From NCBI RefSeq assembly GCF_030718995.1, contig NZ_CP132204.1, positions 1,054,001-1,118,000 of the forward strand: a DNA stretch of 64,000 nt, written 5' to 3'. A program made the position numbers and the translations under genes. The DNA is from Arthrobacter oryzae. GTDB taxonomy: Bacteria; Actinomycetota; Actinomycetes; Actinomycetales; Micrococcaceae. The notes under the pieces were generated by a model that saw only the letters and a list, made by a program, of their open reading frames with translations, made no database searches and had not been told where the DNA came from. Positions 18,010 through 26,039 of the stretch are shown here, piece after piece (within the stretch, counting starts at the first letter, position 1; the number at the start of each line of letters is the position of its first letter).

Positions 18010-18063
18010 CACTGCCGCCATTCCCCTTTACAAGCAGAAGACTCGAGAAAGAGCAGGTCACCG

Positions 18064-18375
18064 ATGACCATCATTGTCACCGCAGAATTCACTCCGAAAG
18101 AGGGCGCCTACGACCAGGTGGTTGCCGCACTCTCTCCTGCCATTGCAGAGGTCCATGAAGAACCCGGCTGCCTGCTCTACGCCATCCATGAATCGCCCAC
18201 CGGCCAAATCATGATGATTGAAAAATGGGAAAGCGTAGACCTGCTCGATGCCCACGGCGCCGGCGACGCCGTCAAGCGCCTCAACGCCTCACTCGACGGG
18301 CTGCTGGCAAAGCCGGTGGACGTCACCCGGCTGGTGCCGATCCCGGCCGGGACTCCCCACCAGGGCGCGCTCTAG
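18064..18375 (+). CDS. Antibiotic biosynthesis monooxygenase-domain protein (YgiN-like quinol monooxygenase)
   Basis: 103 residues of a ferredoxin-like ABM fold: IIVTAEFTPKEGAYDQVV, EPGCLLYAIHES and MMIEKWESVDLLDAH are the usual motifs. Such proteins are cofactor-free small monooxygenases or stress-linked quinol oxidases. The promoter carries a LacI-type site, tying it to the sugar loci upstream. A hairpin terminator follows 18 bases after the stop. Confidence 0.8.
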   Translation: MTIIVTAEFTPKEGAYDQVVAALSPAIAEVHEEPGCLLYAIHESPTGQIMMIEKWESVDLLDAHGAGDAVKRLNASLDGLLAKPVDVTRLVPIPAGTPHQGAL

Positions 18376-18393
18376 CAGTACCGGACAACTGCC

Positions 18394-18433
18394 AGCGGAC
18401 GACGGCGGGACTTCCCGCCGTCGTCCGCTTTCG
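18394..18433 (+). terminator. Dispersed hairpin repeat, copy 1 (terminator-like)
   Basis: Perfect 17-base arms AGCGGACGACGGCGGGA / TCCCGCCGTCGTCCGCT with a 2-base loop, followed by TTCGTT. It lies directly after the small monooxygenase gene. It is one of at least ten near-identical copies in the window. Confidence 0.8.
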
Positions 18434-18579
18434 TTAAGTGCTGCCTTGTAAAACAGGCGAAACGGCGTGGATCGGCAGCGGAAACGTGCGGGTCGTACGC
18501 TGGCTCCAACGTCCCGTTAAGGGAAACATTTTTGGCTCGTATCTGGGACGGCCATTGAGCCTAAGTTGGGGAATGAGCC

Positions 18580-18720
18580 GTGAAATCACGTTCCGGAAAT
18601 GCCCAGGAGACTGCCGCTTCACGTTCCGAGGACGCCGATCCTCCTGCTGATTACACGTTCGTGGGACCTTACGACACACAGTGCGATCGGGGTCAGTGTT
18701 TCTGCCACTCGCCTGAGTAG
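18580..18720 (+). CDS. Candidate small cysteine-rich protein (46 aa)
   Basis: A GTG-started frame with GGGGA 8-11 bases upstream. The N-terminal half is polar (KSRSGNAQETAASRSED); the C-terminal half is YDTQCDRGQCFCHSPE, with three cysteines and a histidine that could bind a metal. It lies in an otherwise empty stretch (18434-18802) between two hairpins. I recognise no family. No other supported gene was seen in this gap. Confidence 0.4.
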   Translation: MKSRSGNAQETAASRSEDADPPADYTFVGPYDTQCDRGQCFCHSPE

Positions 18721-18802
18721 GACACGGACGACGGCGGCCGCCTGTGCTGGCGCGGCGTGACCATCGAGGCGTAAGCGGCCTTCTTCAGGGCGCTGCGCTG
18801 GG

Positions 18803-19525
18803 TTAGGGAAGAACGGACGACGGCGGGACGTCCCGCCGTCGTCCGGCCAGCTCGCTAAACCGGTCAACAGCCTGCTGCGCCGCCGACTGCAACTCCGGAT
18901 CCAAGGAAACAGCCCGGGCATAGGTGCCCAGTGCGGCAAGGGCGTCGATGAGGAGCCGGGCGGCTTCTCCGGAGGCATCGCCGCCCTGCAGCAGTATGGC
19001 CTCACGATCAGCCGAAAGCGTGTCAGCCATGGTGCCCACCGTGATGCGCTGCCACACATCGGGAATGCTCTCCACGCTCGCCAGCTTTTCGCGCAGCGGC
19101 CATGATGCGATGAATCGGGCAAGCCAGGCCTTGTGCAGCTTTTTGTGCCGCCATCCCTGCCAATGCGGGTAGAAGCTGAAGACAACGGCGAAGGGCGCGA
19201 TGATTCCCAGAACCACAAGCGCCCAGTCCGCTTCCGCCGGATTGGGTCCCTCTGCCGCGTCGCCGTAGATGCCAAGCATCACGCCCGCGGCAATACAGGC
19301 CAGGATCCACGTAACACCCAAGATATCCCGGGTGCGTTTCTGTGATCTCGTGGCGTACTGAACGGGGGCTGGATCGGAGACAATGAGGGCTTCGGCCGCA
19401 GTGAGCCCGGTGTTCAGGAGTTTGGATGCCGCAGCGCCCTGCAATCCGGAACGGTGCGGCACTTCCAGGTACACCGGCGGTAAGCCCTGCGTTTCCTGTG
19501 CAGGCACAAAAGTTCCGTCGTCCAC
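18803..19525 (-). CDS. Hypothetical membrane protein with two central helices
   Basis: About 240 residues from GTG 19525. Two hydrophobic segments (ILGVTWILACIAAGVMLGIY and WALVVLGIIAPFAVVFSFY) are followed by a cytoplasmic helical domain (WPLREKLASVESIPDVWQRI). I do not recognise the family. The start is set by a TATACT -10 box at 19560-19565 on the minus strand and a G-rich stretch before the GTG; the frame itself is open to 19600. The last codons run through hairpin copy 2, so the C-terminus reads RRRDVPPSSVLP. Confidence 0.6.
   Translation of the reverse strand: MDDGTFVPAQETQGLPPVYLEVPHRSGLQGAAASKLLNTGLTAAEALIVSDPAPVQYATRSQKRTRDILGVTWILACIAAGVMLGIYGDAAEGPNPAEADWALVVLGIIAPFAVVFSFYPHWQGWRHKKLHKAWLARFIASWPLREKLASVESIPDVWQRITVGTMADTLSADREAILLQGGDASGEAARLLIDALAALGTYARAVSLDPELQSAAQQAVDRFSELAGRRRDVPPSSVLP
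18814..18845 (-). repeat. Dispersed hairpin repeat, copy 2 (inside a gene 3' end)
   Basis: A perfect 32-base palindrome, CGGACGACGGCGGGAC followed by its reverse complement. Its minus-strand tail TTCTTCCCT is T-rich, fitting a terminator for the membrane protein gene, whose last codons it encodes. Confidence 0.75.
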
Positions 19526-19632
19526 GTCTCCCCCACTTAGGCCGTCCGGATTGGACTCTTGAGTATAAGGTCCGGCGCACGCCCTCCTGGGCATTCGCAA
19601 CCGCTGGCTACAGTGGAGCGTCGGTCCTACGC

Positions 19633-21111
19633 CTACGCCGCGAGGAAGAGCGACCAGTCAGGCAGGGGATCCGCCGGTAATGGCGGCCCGGTCTCGTCGA
19701 GACCGGCGGCACTGGCAAGTACATTCAGCCAGTCAGGCGGTTCCCGGTCTTGGTCGTCGCCCGCGTGACCGGGAAGGTCCGGCCAGTGTGGCGGTTCCCA
19801 GTCCTGTTGTTCGCTCGGATAGGAGCGCCCCGCCGGTGAGATCCAGCCCGGCGGCTCGTCGCGGGTCGCACCGACCGGCCTCCACGCTGTGGTGTGTTTA
19901 AGCCGGTGGTGCCTCCGGCAGGGCTGGGCCAGGTTCGTGATCCCGGTGCCGCCTCCCTCGGACCACGCCAGCAGATGATCCGCTTCATTATCCAGAGAAA
20001 GATTGTTGCAACCCGGAAAAGGGCACCGGCCGTCCCGAAGCCGCAGCCATTGACGCATCGCCTTCGGAACCCGGTAGCTCTCGCGTCCGATCTCCAGCGG
20101 CGCTCCGGTCCGCGGATCGGTCAGCACCCGCAGGAACGACTCTGCGCCATCCCCGACAAGCCGGCGGGCCATACTCGCCGGAACGGGACCGTACCCGTCC
20201 AGCGTGGCCGGTTCCTCGCCTGCGCCCAGGAGCGATAACACCGGAACGGTCACCAAAACCTGCGCCTTCGGTGACGGGATGCCATTCACCACCCCCGCCA
20301 GCAGCCAGTCGGCAGCAACGTCCGCCCGGAGCTGGGCCAGCGTCCGGGATTCCGCCGGGCCCTGCAGGGCACGGGCCGCTTCCGTGGCACGGGACCACAC
20401 ACCCGCTGCCACATCCGCAGCCACGTAGGCCGAAAGCCAGTCCATGCCGTCCCGGTCCGGGACATACTCCAGCCGCCGGTCCTCCACGCCCTTGCGGTGC
20501 CGCGCCTCGATGCTCACCGGATGGTGCCGCTCCCGCCAAGTGCGCGCCTTGGCCCGGAACCTGCCCGGCACCAGCTCTCCCGCCGGGCAGCCACGCGCAG
20601 CAAACGGAGCGTCGGGGTCCAGGAAATGCGCCTCCAACGCAGCAGCGCCACCCGTGTCCAGGTTGGCGCTCTCATCACACATCACCCGCGCGTGCTGCCA
20701 CGAAATACTCCCCGACCCCAGCGCAGACAGCGTCAACGGCAGGGACGTGGTCAGCGCGGCCGACTCCGCCAGGAATGCCGCCGCCGCCCTTTCACTCACC
20801 GTCAGGACACAGGCGACCTCTGCCGTCACCGCCATTTCCCGGGCGGTGCACTCCTGCGGGGAAACAGCCGGGACCGCCAAGGCGGCAGCAGCGCGGGCAT
20901 ACCCCGCAGCAAAATGCACCTTCAACCCCGCCAGCATGGCTTCCAACCGGCCCGCCACGCCCAGACCGTCCAGGCACGCGTCCGCTTCATCCCGAAGAGG
21001 ATCAGCACCAGCCACGGCACCATCCCCGGTCCCGCGACCGGCCACAGCAGCCAACGCAGCAAGGGAAGCCTCCATGGCCTCCAACGTCTCCGCAACCGCC
21101 CTGCTATCCAT
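19633..21111 (-). CDS. DUF222 and HNH endonuclease domain protein (13E12-like)
   Basis: 492 residues from ATG 21111. The N-terminal 330 residues are the DUF222 helical domain; near residue 370 the HNH nuclease module appears as CPFPGCNN, NEADHLLAWSEGGGT and CRRHHRLKH, the C-C-DH-HH pattern expected. A Pro/Trp-rich tail follows (DWEPPHWPDLPGH). These proteins are multicopy in actinobacteria and related to the mycobacterial 13E12 repeats; their role is unknown. No flanking transposase or repeat was seen. Confidence 0.85.
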   Translation of the reverse strand: MDSRAVAETLEAMEASLAALAAVAGRGTGDGAVAGADPLRDEADACLDGLGVAGRLEAMLAGLKVHFAAGYARAAAALAVPAVSPQECTAREMAVTAEVACVLTVSERAAAAFLAESAALTTSLPLTLSALGSGSISWQHARVMCDESANLDTGGAAALEAHFLDPDAPFAARGCPAGELVPGRFRAKARTWRERHHPVSIEARHRKGVEDRRLEYVPDRDGMDWLSAYVAADVAAGVWSRATEAARALQGPAESRTLAQLRADVAADWLLAGVVNGIPSPKAQVLVTVPVLSLLGAGEEPATLDGYGPVPASMARRLVGDGAESFLRVLTDPRTGAPLEIGRESYRVPKAMRQWLRLRDGRCPFPGCNNLSLDNEADHLLAWSEGGGTGITNLAQPCRRHHRLKHTTAWRPVGATRDEPPGWISPAGRSYPSEQQDWEPPHWPDLPGHAGDDQDREPPDWLNVLASAAGLDETGPPLPADPLPDWSLFLAA

Positions 21112-21170
21112 ACCCACAGCATCCCAGCAGGCACCGACAATTAACGCCGCTTCAGGTTTGCGGGCAAAAG

Positions 21171-22055
21171 TCAGCTTTCCAGGATCTGCCTGATGCCGAA
21201 CTCTCCCACGGCGAACATCCGCGGGTTGTCGTCCGAGTTGCTCAGCATGGCTGTGGACAGGATGAGGGCCCAGCCCCGGGCCCTCATCCAGGTGTCCCCG
21301 TCCACTGCGGGGCCAAAGGCGCCCATGAAGCGCCGGCGGGCGCCGCCGTCGAACATCAGCCATCCCGCTGCGAGATCAACAGCAGGGTCCCCCGCCCCGA
21401 CGTCGCCGAAATCGATGACGCCGGCCAGCGAGCCGCTCTCCGCCAGCAGGATATTGGCCGGGTGAAGGTCCCCGTGGAGCATCATCGCCGGACCATCCCA
21501 GGCTTTAGCGGCACGGGACTGCGCCCACACCGTTCTCAGTGCTGAAGCCTGCGGGTAGCGTTCGCGGTCCCCGAGCCGTTCCACCACCGCAGCGTCACGG
21601 TCCGTCAGCGGCACACCGCGGAAAGGATTCACCGGGACGCCGGTTTCGGCGGGCACGTGGAGGGCCCGGAGGAATTCGGCCAGGCCTTCGGCGGCCGGGC
21701 CACGGCCTGCCGGGCCGACGTCGGCCGCGGCGGCTCCGGAGACCCACCGCACGATGCTCCACGGCCAGGGAAAGTCCGACGTCGGCCGGCCGGCATGAAC
21801 GGGGACAGGAACGGCAACGGGCGAGCGGCGGGCAATGTCCGGAAGGTAGCGCTGCTCATGGAGTATCAGCGAAACGGCCTCCGTCCTCCGCGGCAGCCGG
21901 ACGGCAAGGTCGTCGCCAAGCCGGAAGGTCGCGTTGTCCCAGCCATTGGCAACCCGCGTCAGAGGACGATCGCCGAGGTCGGGCCGCTGGTCCCGGACGA
22001 GGCGCTGGACCGCGGCGTCACTCACCTCCACCGTGGCCGGTGGCATTACCGCCAT
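21171..22055 (-). CDS. Aminoglycoside phosphotransferase-family kinase
   Basis: 294 residues with the APH fold: catalytic loop MLHGDLHPANILL and metal-binding VIDFGDVGAGDPAVDLA. An N-terminal NGWDNATFRLGDDLAVRLPRR strand forms the nucleotide lobe. The family covers antibiotic kinases and many small-molecule kinases, so resistance cannot be concluded. It stands alone between the DUF222 gene and a winged-helix gene. Confidence 0.85.
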   Translation of the reverse strand: MAVMPPATVEVSDAAVQRLVRDQRPDLGDRPLTRVANGWDNATFRLGDDLAVRLPRRTEAVSLILHEQRYLPDIARRSPVAVPVPVHAGRPTSDFPWPWSIVRWVSGAAAADVGPAGRGPAAEGLAEFLRALHVPAETGVPVNPFRGVPLTDRDAAVVERLGDRERYPQASALRTVWAQSRAAKAWDGPAMMLHGDLHPANILLAESGSLAGVIDFGDVGAGDPAVDLAAGWLMFDGGARRRFMGAFGPAVDGDTWMRARGWALILSTAMLSNSDDNPRMFAVGEFGIRQILES

Positions 22056-22151
22056 TCAGTGATCCGCCTTCCATTGGTTCTGCGATGAAGTCTATGACTG
22101 ACACGCTTGCTGGCCAGAACTGCCCAGACCGCGGGGAAAAGGGCAGCGTTC

Positions 22152-22478
22152 TTACGGTGACGGCTCCGCAAACAGGCGGATCAGCCCGTCGATTTCCCGG
22201 GCTGCCTCGGTGGGATGCCGGAAATGCTGGTGCGGCTCAATGTTGTAGCGGGTGCGGCGTCCCACCCGGGTGCGGTGCACGTAGCCTCCGTCTTCTAGGT
22301 CCTTGAGGATCTGGAGCGCTGCCCGTGGCGTGATGCCCACCCGGTCGGCGATGTCCGCCACGCGGATGTCCGGGTCGGCCGCCACGGACAGCAGCACGTG
22401 CCCGTGGTTGGTGAGGAAGGTCCAGCCTGCCCGCCCGGAGGCGGGCGGGCCAGGCAGGGGCGCTTCGTCCAGGTTCAT
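22152..22478 (-). CDS. Winged-helix transcriptional regulator
   Basis: 108 residues: TFLTNHGHVLLSVAADPDIRVADIADRVGITPRAALQIL is a helix-turn-helix and GGYVHRTRVGRRTRYNI the wing. It resembles ArsR/MarR-size regulators. Its ATG overlaps the terC stop (ATGA), so it is co-translated with terC and may regulate metal or envelope stress genes; this is inference from position. Confidence 0.75.
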   Translation of the reverse strand: MNLDEAPLPGPPASGRAGWTFLTNHGHVLLSVAADPDIRVADIADRVGITPRAALQILKDLEDGGYVHRTRVGRRTRYNIEPHQHFRHPTEAAREIDGLIRLFAEPSP

Positions 22479-23503
22479 GTCCGGATCGGCTTCTTACCAG
22501 GGCGCCGCCACAAGGGTTCCAGGGCGTCGATCTCCTCATCCGAGGCGGTCCCGAAGGGCGGGTTCTGCGGTGCGGGGAGCGCGTGGCGTCCCTGCCCGCG
22601 GGTGGCCCAGAGGCTTGCCGCCACGGATACGCCGAGGATCGTGGCGATGACGGCCAGGGATACCGGGGTGGGGATGTAGTAGACGTCGATCTTGAGGAGC
22701 ATCTTGATGCCCACCCAGATCAGGACCAGGGCGAGTCCGATCTTGAGGTAGATGAACCGGTGGATCAGGTCGGCCAGCAGGAAGTACATGGCGCGGAGCC
22801 CCAGGATGGCGAAGGCGTTGGCGGTGAAGACCAGGAAGACTTCGTCGGTGACGGCGAAGATCGCCGGAATGGAGTCCACCGCGAAGATAATGTCCGTGAC
22901 CTCGACCAGCACCAGGACGGCCAGCAGCGGGGTGGCAAGGAGGGCGCCGTTCCTGCGGATCAGGAACCGCTGGCCGTGGAAGTTCTCCGTCATGGGCACC
23001 CGCCGGCGGAAGAGCGCCAGGGCCTTCGACTTCTCCGGGTCAAGGTGCTCATTGCGGTGGCGGATCATCTGGTAGCCCGTGTAGAGAAGGAAGGCTGCGA
23101 ACAGGTACAGTACCCACCCGGCGCTGGCGATGATCGCGGAGCCGGCAGCGATGAAGATGCCCCGGAACACCAGGGCGCCGAGCACACCGAAGAACAATAC
23201 GCGGTGCTGGTACTCCCGGGGCACCGCGAAATATGTGAAGATGATGGCCCAGATGAACACGTTATCCACGGCGAGGGACTTCTCGATCAGGTATCCGGCG
23301 AAGTACTGCTGGCCGAACTCCGCCCCGTAGATCCGCCACACCAGGGCGCCGAAACCAACTCCGAAGGCCACCCAGACTGCTGACCACAGGGCCGCCTCCC
23401 GGACCCCGATCACATGCGCCCGGCGATGCGCGAAAAGGTCCACGGCCAGCATGAGGATAATGACGCCAAGAACGGCCAACCAGCCCCATAAGGGAACATT
23501 CAT
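22475..23503 (-). CDS. TerC/Alx family integral membrane protein, probable Mn(II) exporter
   Basis: 342 residues with about nine membrane helices. TerC signatures are the acidic motif KSLAVDNVFIWAIIF in the first half and VEVTDIIFAVDSIPA in the second. Members such as Alx and YkoY export manganese or load it into secreted enzymes. The leader carries a yybP-ykoY riboswitch (23536-23632), which independently supports a manganese role. The C-terminal 40 residues are polar and variable. Confidence 0.88.
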   Translation of the reverse strand: MNVPLWGWLAVLGVIILMLAVDLFAHRRAHVIGVREAALWSAVWVAFGVGFGALVWRIYGAEFGQQYFAGYLIEKSLAVDNVFIWAIIFTYFAVPREYQHRVLFFGVLGALVFRGIFIAAGSAIIASAGWVLYLFAAFLLYTGYQMIRHRNEHLDPEKSKALALFRRRVPMTENFHGQRFLIRRNGALLATPLLAVLVLVEVTDIIFAVDSIPAIFAVTDEVFLVFTANAFAILGLRAMYFLLADLIHRFIYLKIGLALVLIWVGIKMLLKIDVYYIPTPVSLAVIATILGVSVAASLWATRGQGRHALPAPQNPPFGTASDEEIDALEPLWRRPGKKPIRT

Positions 23504-23535
23504 CAGTGAAACCCGCTTCCAGTCAGTTCAACCAA

Positions 23536-23632
23536 CTGGAGGTCTTTCCCGGTCCCCGGGGGACCTGTCCCGCCGGGCCGTTCAGGGACGGCCGGACTGA
23601 CGACGGAACATTCAGGGGATACTCCCCTCCGT
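23536..23632 (-). promoter_or_regulatory. yybP-ykoY (manganese) riboswitch in the terC leader
   Basis: Reading the minus strand, GGAGGGGAGTA at the 5' end and GGGAAAGACCTCC at the 3' end are the two conserved loops of the yybP-ykoY aptamer, joined by P1 (GGAGG/CCTCC) and P2 (TCCCC/GGGGA). Inside lie a third helix (GTTCCGTC/GGCGGGAC) containing the conserved GTCGTCA and a hairpin GGCCG/CGGCC. The start codon of terC follows about 33 bases later. The class senses Mn(II) and turns on exporters of this family. Confidence 0.8.
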
Positions 23633-23701
23633 GAAGAATAGTGAAACACACTTCACCTGTTGGGGCAATGGGTGAGTTTTGCCAGTCCGGGAAGCGAGGA
23701 G

Positions 23702-23729
23702 CACGACGGCGGGCGGTCCCGCCGTCGTG
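23702..23729. repeat. Dispersed hairpin repeat, copy 3
   Basis: Shorter arms CACGACGGCGGG / CCCGCCGTCGTG with a 4-base loop, lying between the divergent terC leader and tspO rather than at a gene end. It is the least typical position of the family. Confidence 0.65.
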
Positions 23730-23767
23730 GTTTGACGGGAAGGCCTGCGGTTGTTCACAGTAAGTCA

Positions 23768-24307
23768 GTGCTCTTGAACGTTGAACATAGCGCCCCGGGC
23801 ACTCCCGCCCCCGGCACACGGCCGCGGCGGCGGCAGATTGCGGCCCTCCTCGGTTTCCTGGCGGCATCCTGGACGGTTTCGGCGCTTGGCTCGCTGCCGA
23901 TCAGGATGAACGGCGCCTGGTACGCGGCTGCGGAGAAGGCGCCGTGGACCCCGCCGGGGTGGATGTTCGGCTCTGTGTGGCTGGTGCTGTACGCAGCCAT
24001 GGCGGTGGCGGCGTGGCTGGTGTGGCGTCAGCAGCATTCCCCGCGCCGGGAGGCGCTCAAGGCCTATGGCGGCCTGCTGCTACTGAACCTGTCGTGGCCG
24101 CTGGTGTTCTTCGGCATGTACCCCATGATGGGTACCGCCGCACTCTGGCTGGCGCTGCTGGTGATTGCGGTCCACTGCGTGATTGCGACCTTCGCCGTGC
24201 TGCACTTCGGACCGATCAGTACGACGGCGGGGGTGCTGATGCTGCCCTACGTTTCGTGGCTGGTGTTCTCGGCCAGCCTGAACCTGTACGCGGCCCTGAA
24301 CAACTAG
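23768..24307 (+). CDS. TspO/MBR family membrane protein
   Basis: 179 residues. Five helices are visible; the family signature WTPPGWMFGSVWLVLYAAMA and the Trp-rich WPLVFFG loop are clear. TspO proteins bind porphyrins and lipophilic ligands. GTG 23768 is chosen as start because the upstream frame runs through hairpin copy 3; TTG 23774 is an alternative. No convincing ribosome binding site was found. Confidence 0.85.
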   Translation: MLLNVEHSAPGTPAPGTRPRRRQIAALLGFLAASWTVSALGSLPIRMNGAWYAAAEKAPWTPPGWMFGSVWLVLYAAMAVAAWLVWRQQHSPRREALKAYGGLLLLNLSWPLVFFGMYPMMGTAALWLALLVIAVHCVIATFAVLHFGPISTTAGVLMLPYVSWLVFSASLNLYAALNN

Positions 24308-24367
24308 CGGGCTGAACAACCAGTGTGCCTCCCGTGTCGGGTATCAGCTCGGGTAGGGTCTGACGGT

Positions 24368-25105
24368 ATGGCGTTGCGACTTGTACAGGTGAATTTCAAG
24401 GCCCGGGATGACTCGGCGCTGGGCCGGTTTTGGGCGGAGGCGCTCGGCTGGGGCGTTTCCAGCGAAGGCCCCGGTGTGACCAATGTTGAACCCGTGGGCT
24501 TCGCCTGGCCGGACCCCGCCGCCGTGTGCGTCGACGTCGTCACCGTCCCGGACCCCGAAACGGTGAGGTACCGCGCGCACCTCGATCTCGCTACCACTTC
24601 TGCGGCGCATCAGGCGGAGCTGGTGGCGCGCCTGTTGGAGCTCGGTGCAACGCCCGCAGATGTGGGCCAGGGTGATGTGCCGTGGACGGTCCTGGCTGAC
24701 CCGGAGGGCAATGTGTTCTGTGTGCTGGAGCCTCGGGAGATCTACCGGGACACCGGGCCGATCGCCACGGTGGTGGTCAACTGCACGGATCCGCGGGCCA
24801 TGGCACGGTTCTGGAGCGAGGCTACTGACTGGACCCTCCACGAGGTGACCGACGACCATGCGAGGCTGCGTTCGGCCACGGGTGTCGGGCCGTATCTGGA
24901 GCTACTCCGTACTCCCGGCGAGGATACCGTGTGGAACCGTGTCCACCTCGACCTGATGCCGTACCCCGGTGATGACCAAGCGGCAGAGGTGGCCCGGCTG
25001 CGGGCCCTGGGCGCCACTGACGCCGACGTCGGGCAAGGCGATGTGCCATGGGTATGCCTCGCCGACCCAGAAGGCAACGAGTTCTGCGTCCTCGCCCCGC
25101 GCTGA
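24368..25105 (+). CDS. VOC (glyoxalase-like) protein with two repeats
   Basis: 245 residues made of two homologous halves of about 120 residues. Each ends in a near-identical segment: DVGQGDVPWTVLADPEGNVF and DVGQGDVPWVCLADPEGNEF. This is the Glyoxalase_6 type, common in actinobacteria. Enzyme activity is unknown; relatives include resistance-type binding proteins and dioxygenases. Confidence 0.82.
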   Translation: MALRLVQVNFKARDDSALGRFWAEALGWGVSSEGPGVTNVEPVGFAWPDPAAVCVDVVTVPDPETVRYRAHLDLATTSAAHQAELVARLLELGATPADVGQGDVPWTVLADPEGNVFCVLEPREIYRDTGPIATVVVNCTDPRAMARFWSEATDWTLHEVTDDHARLRSATGVGPYLELLRTPGEDTVWNRVHLDLMPYPGDDQAAEVARLRALGATDADVGQGDVPWVCLADPEGNEFCVLAPR

Positions 25106-25160
25106 CGTTGGTGAGTCTGCCCGCGCGGGGGCCCGCCCGCGTAGTGATGACAGGGCAGCC

Positions 25161-25961
25161 TCACAAGGTGGCGGCTTCTTCCTCTGCCAGTCTGATCAGG
25201 CGAAGTTCGTCCTCCACGGCGCGGGTCGGCCAATAGTCCCTGGACAACTCACTGGCCCGGGCTAGATCTGCTGCCGGGAAGAGCTTGCCGAGCAGTCCGG
25301 CCGCCTGAAGCAGGGCGATCAGCACTGTGGTTCTGACGTCGGGTGCCTTGGCGCCGGGCTTCGCGGCCTCAGCCGCCTTGGCGTTCGGCGCCCCGGCAGC
25401 GGCCGCCGCTGAAGGCGCCCCGGGAGCGGTCGCCGCTGACTCCGCCCCGCCGGCAGCCGCAGGCGCATCAGTCGCCGCTGTGTCCGGCACTTCCAGATCC
25501 GCCGGAGCACCGCTCAGTGCCGCCTCGATCTTTTTCAGGAGCGCCGCCTTCGGAGCGTGGTCCTTCTCCGGGTACCGCACGGCCCGGAACCTGCCTAGGT
25601 GTTTTTCGCCGACATGTTCCACGGTGCCCAGGGACGCCATTCCCTCGTACACACGCTGCACTTCGGCGCGGCTGTCCAGCACGGAGACCCACCACTTGGG
25701 AGTGCGGGACCGGGACTTGCCGCGGATGAGCTCCAGCTCGTCCTGGAAGTCCGTAGCGGGGGCAGTGCCAGTGGCCCTGACATGCTTCCCCTCCAGCTCG
25801 ACCGCACCGAGCAGGTCCAGCTCGGCCAGTATTGCCCCTGCCACTGTGGTCCTGAGTGCGAACAAGGGCACTTCGGGCTTGCCGTTCTTGTCGTTTGTGG
25901 CCAAAAGCAGGAAAGCCTGGGGAAGGCTCGGTTCCACCGCTTGGGCTGATTCAGCATCCAT
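25161..25961 (-). CDS. GPP34 family protein (copy 2, with low-complexity insert)
   Basis: 266 residues from ATG 25961 (MDAESAQ); the frame is open to a TTG at 26009. Shared segments with copy 1 include VPLFALRTTVAGAILAELDL, GKHVRATGTAPATDF and KSRSRTPKWWVSVLDSRAEV. Copy 2 carries an extra Ala/Pro/Gly-rich linker of roughly 50 residues (around AATAPGAPSAAAAAGAPNAK) between the core and the last helices, and lacks the acidic N-terminal stretch of copy 1. Confidence 0.82.
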   Translation of the reverse strand: MDAESAQAVEPSLPQAFLLLATNDKNGKPEVPLFALRTTVAGAILAELDLLGAVELEGKHVRATGTAPATDFQDELELIRGKSRSRTPKWWVSVLDSRAEVQRVYEGMASLGTVEHVGEKHLGRFRAVRYPEKDHAPKAALLKKIEAALSGAPADLEVPDTAATDAPAAAGGAESAATAPGAPSAAAAAGAPNAKAAEAAKPGAKAPDVRTTVLIALLQAAGLLGKLFPAADLARASELSRDYWPTRAVEDELRLIRLAEEEAATL

Positions 25962-26039
25962 AGGATCATGGTGGCCCAGTTCGGCATCCACCACAATGAG
26001 GATTTGCAAGCGTCGACGGTTACGTCTGGGGGAACGTCG

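Noticed and set aside
19633..21111. DUF222-HNH gene as part of a mobile intron or transposon
   Set aside because: No inverted repeats, target duplications or intron structure are visible around it, and this family is usually stand-alone.
22120..22146. CTGCCC/GGGCAG hairpin between two minus-strand genes
   Set aside because: Only six paired bases with a 15-base loop and no T-rich tail in the direction of either gene.
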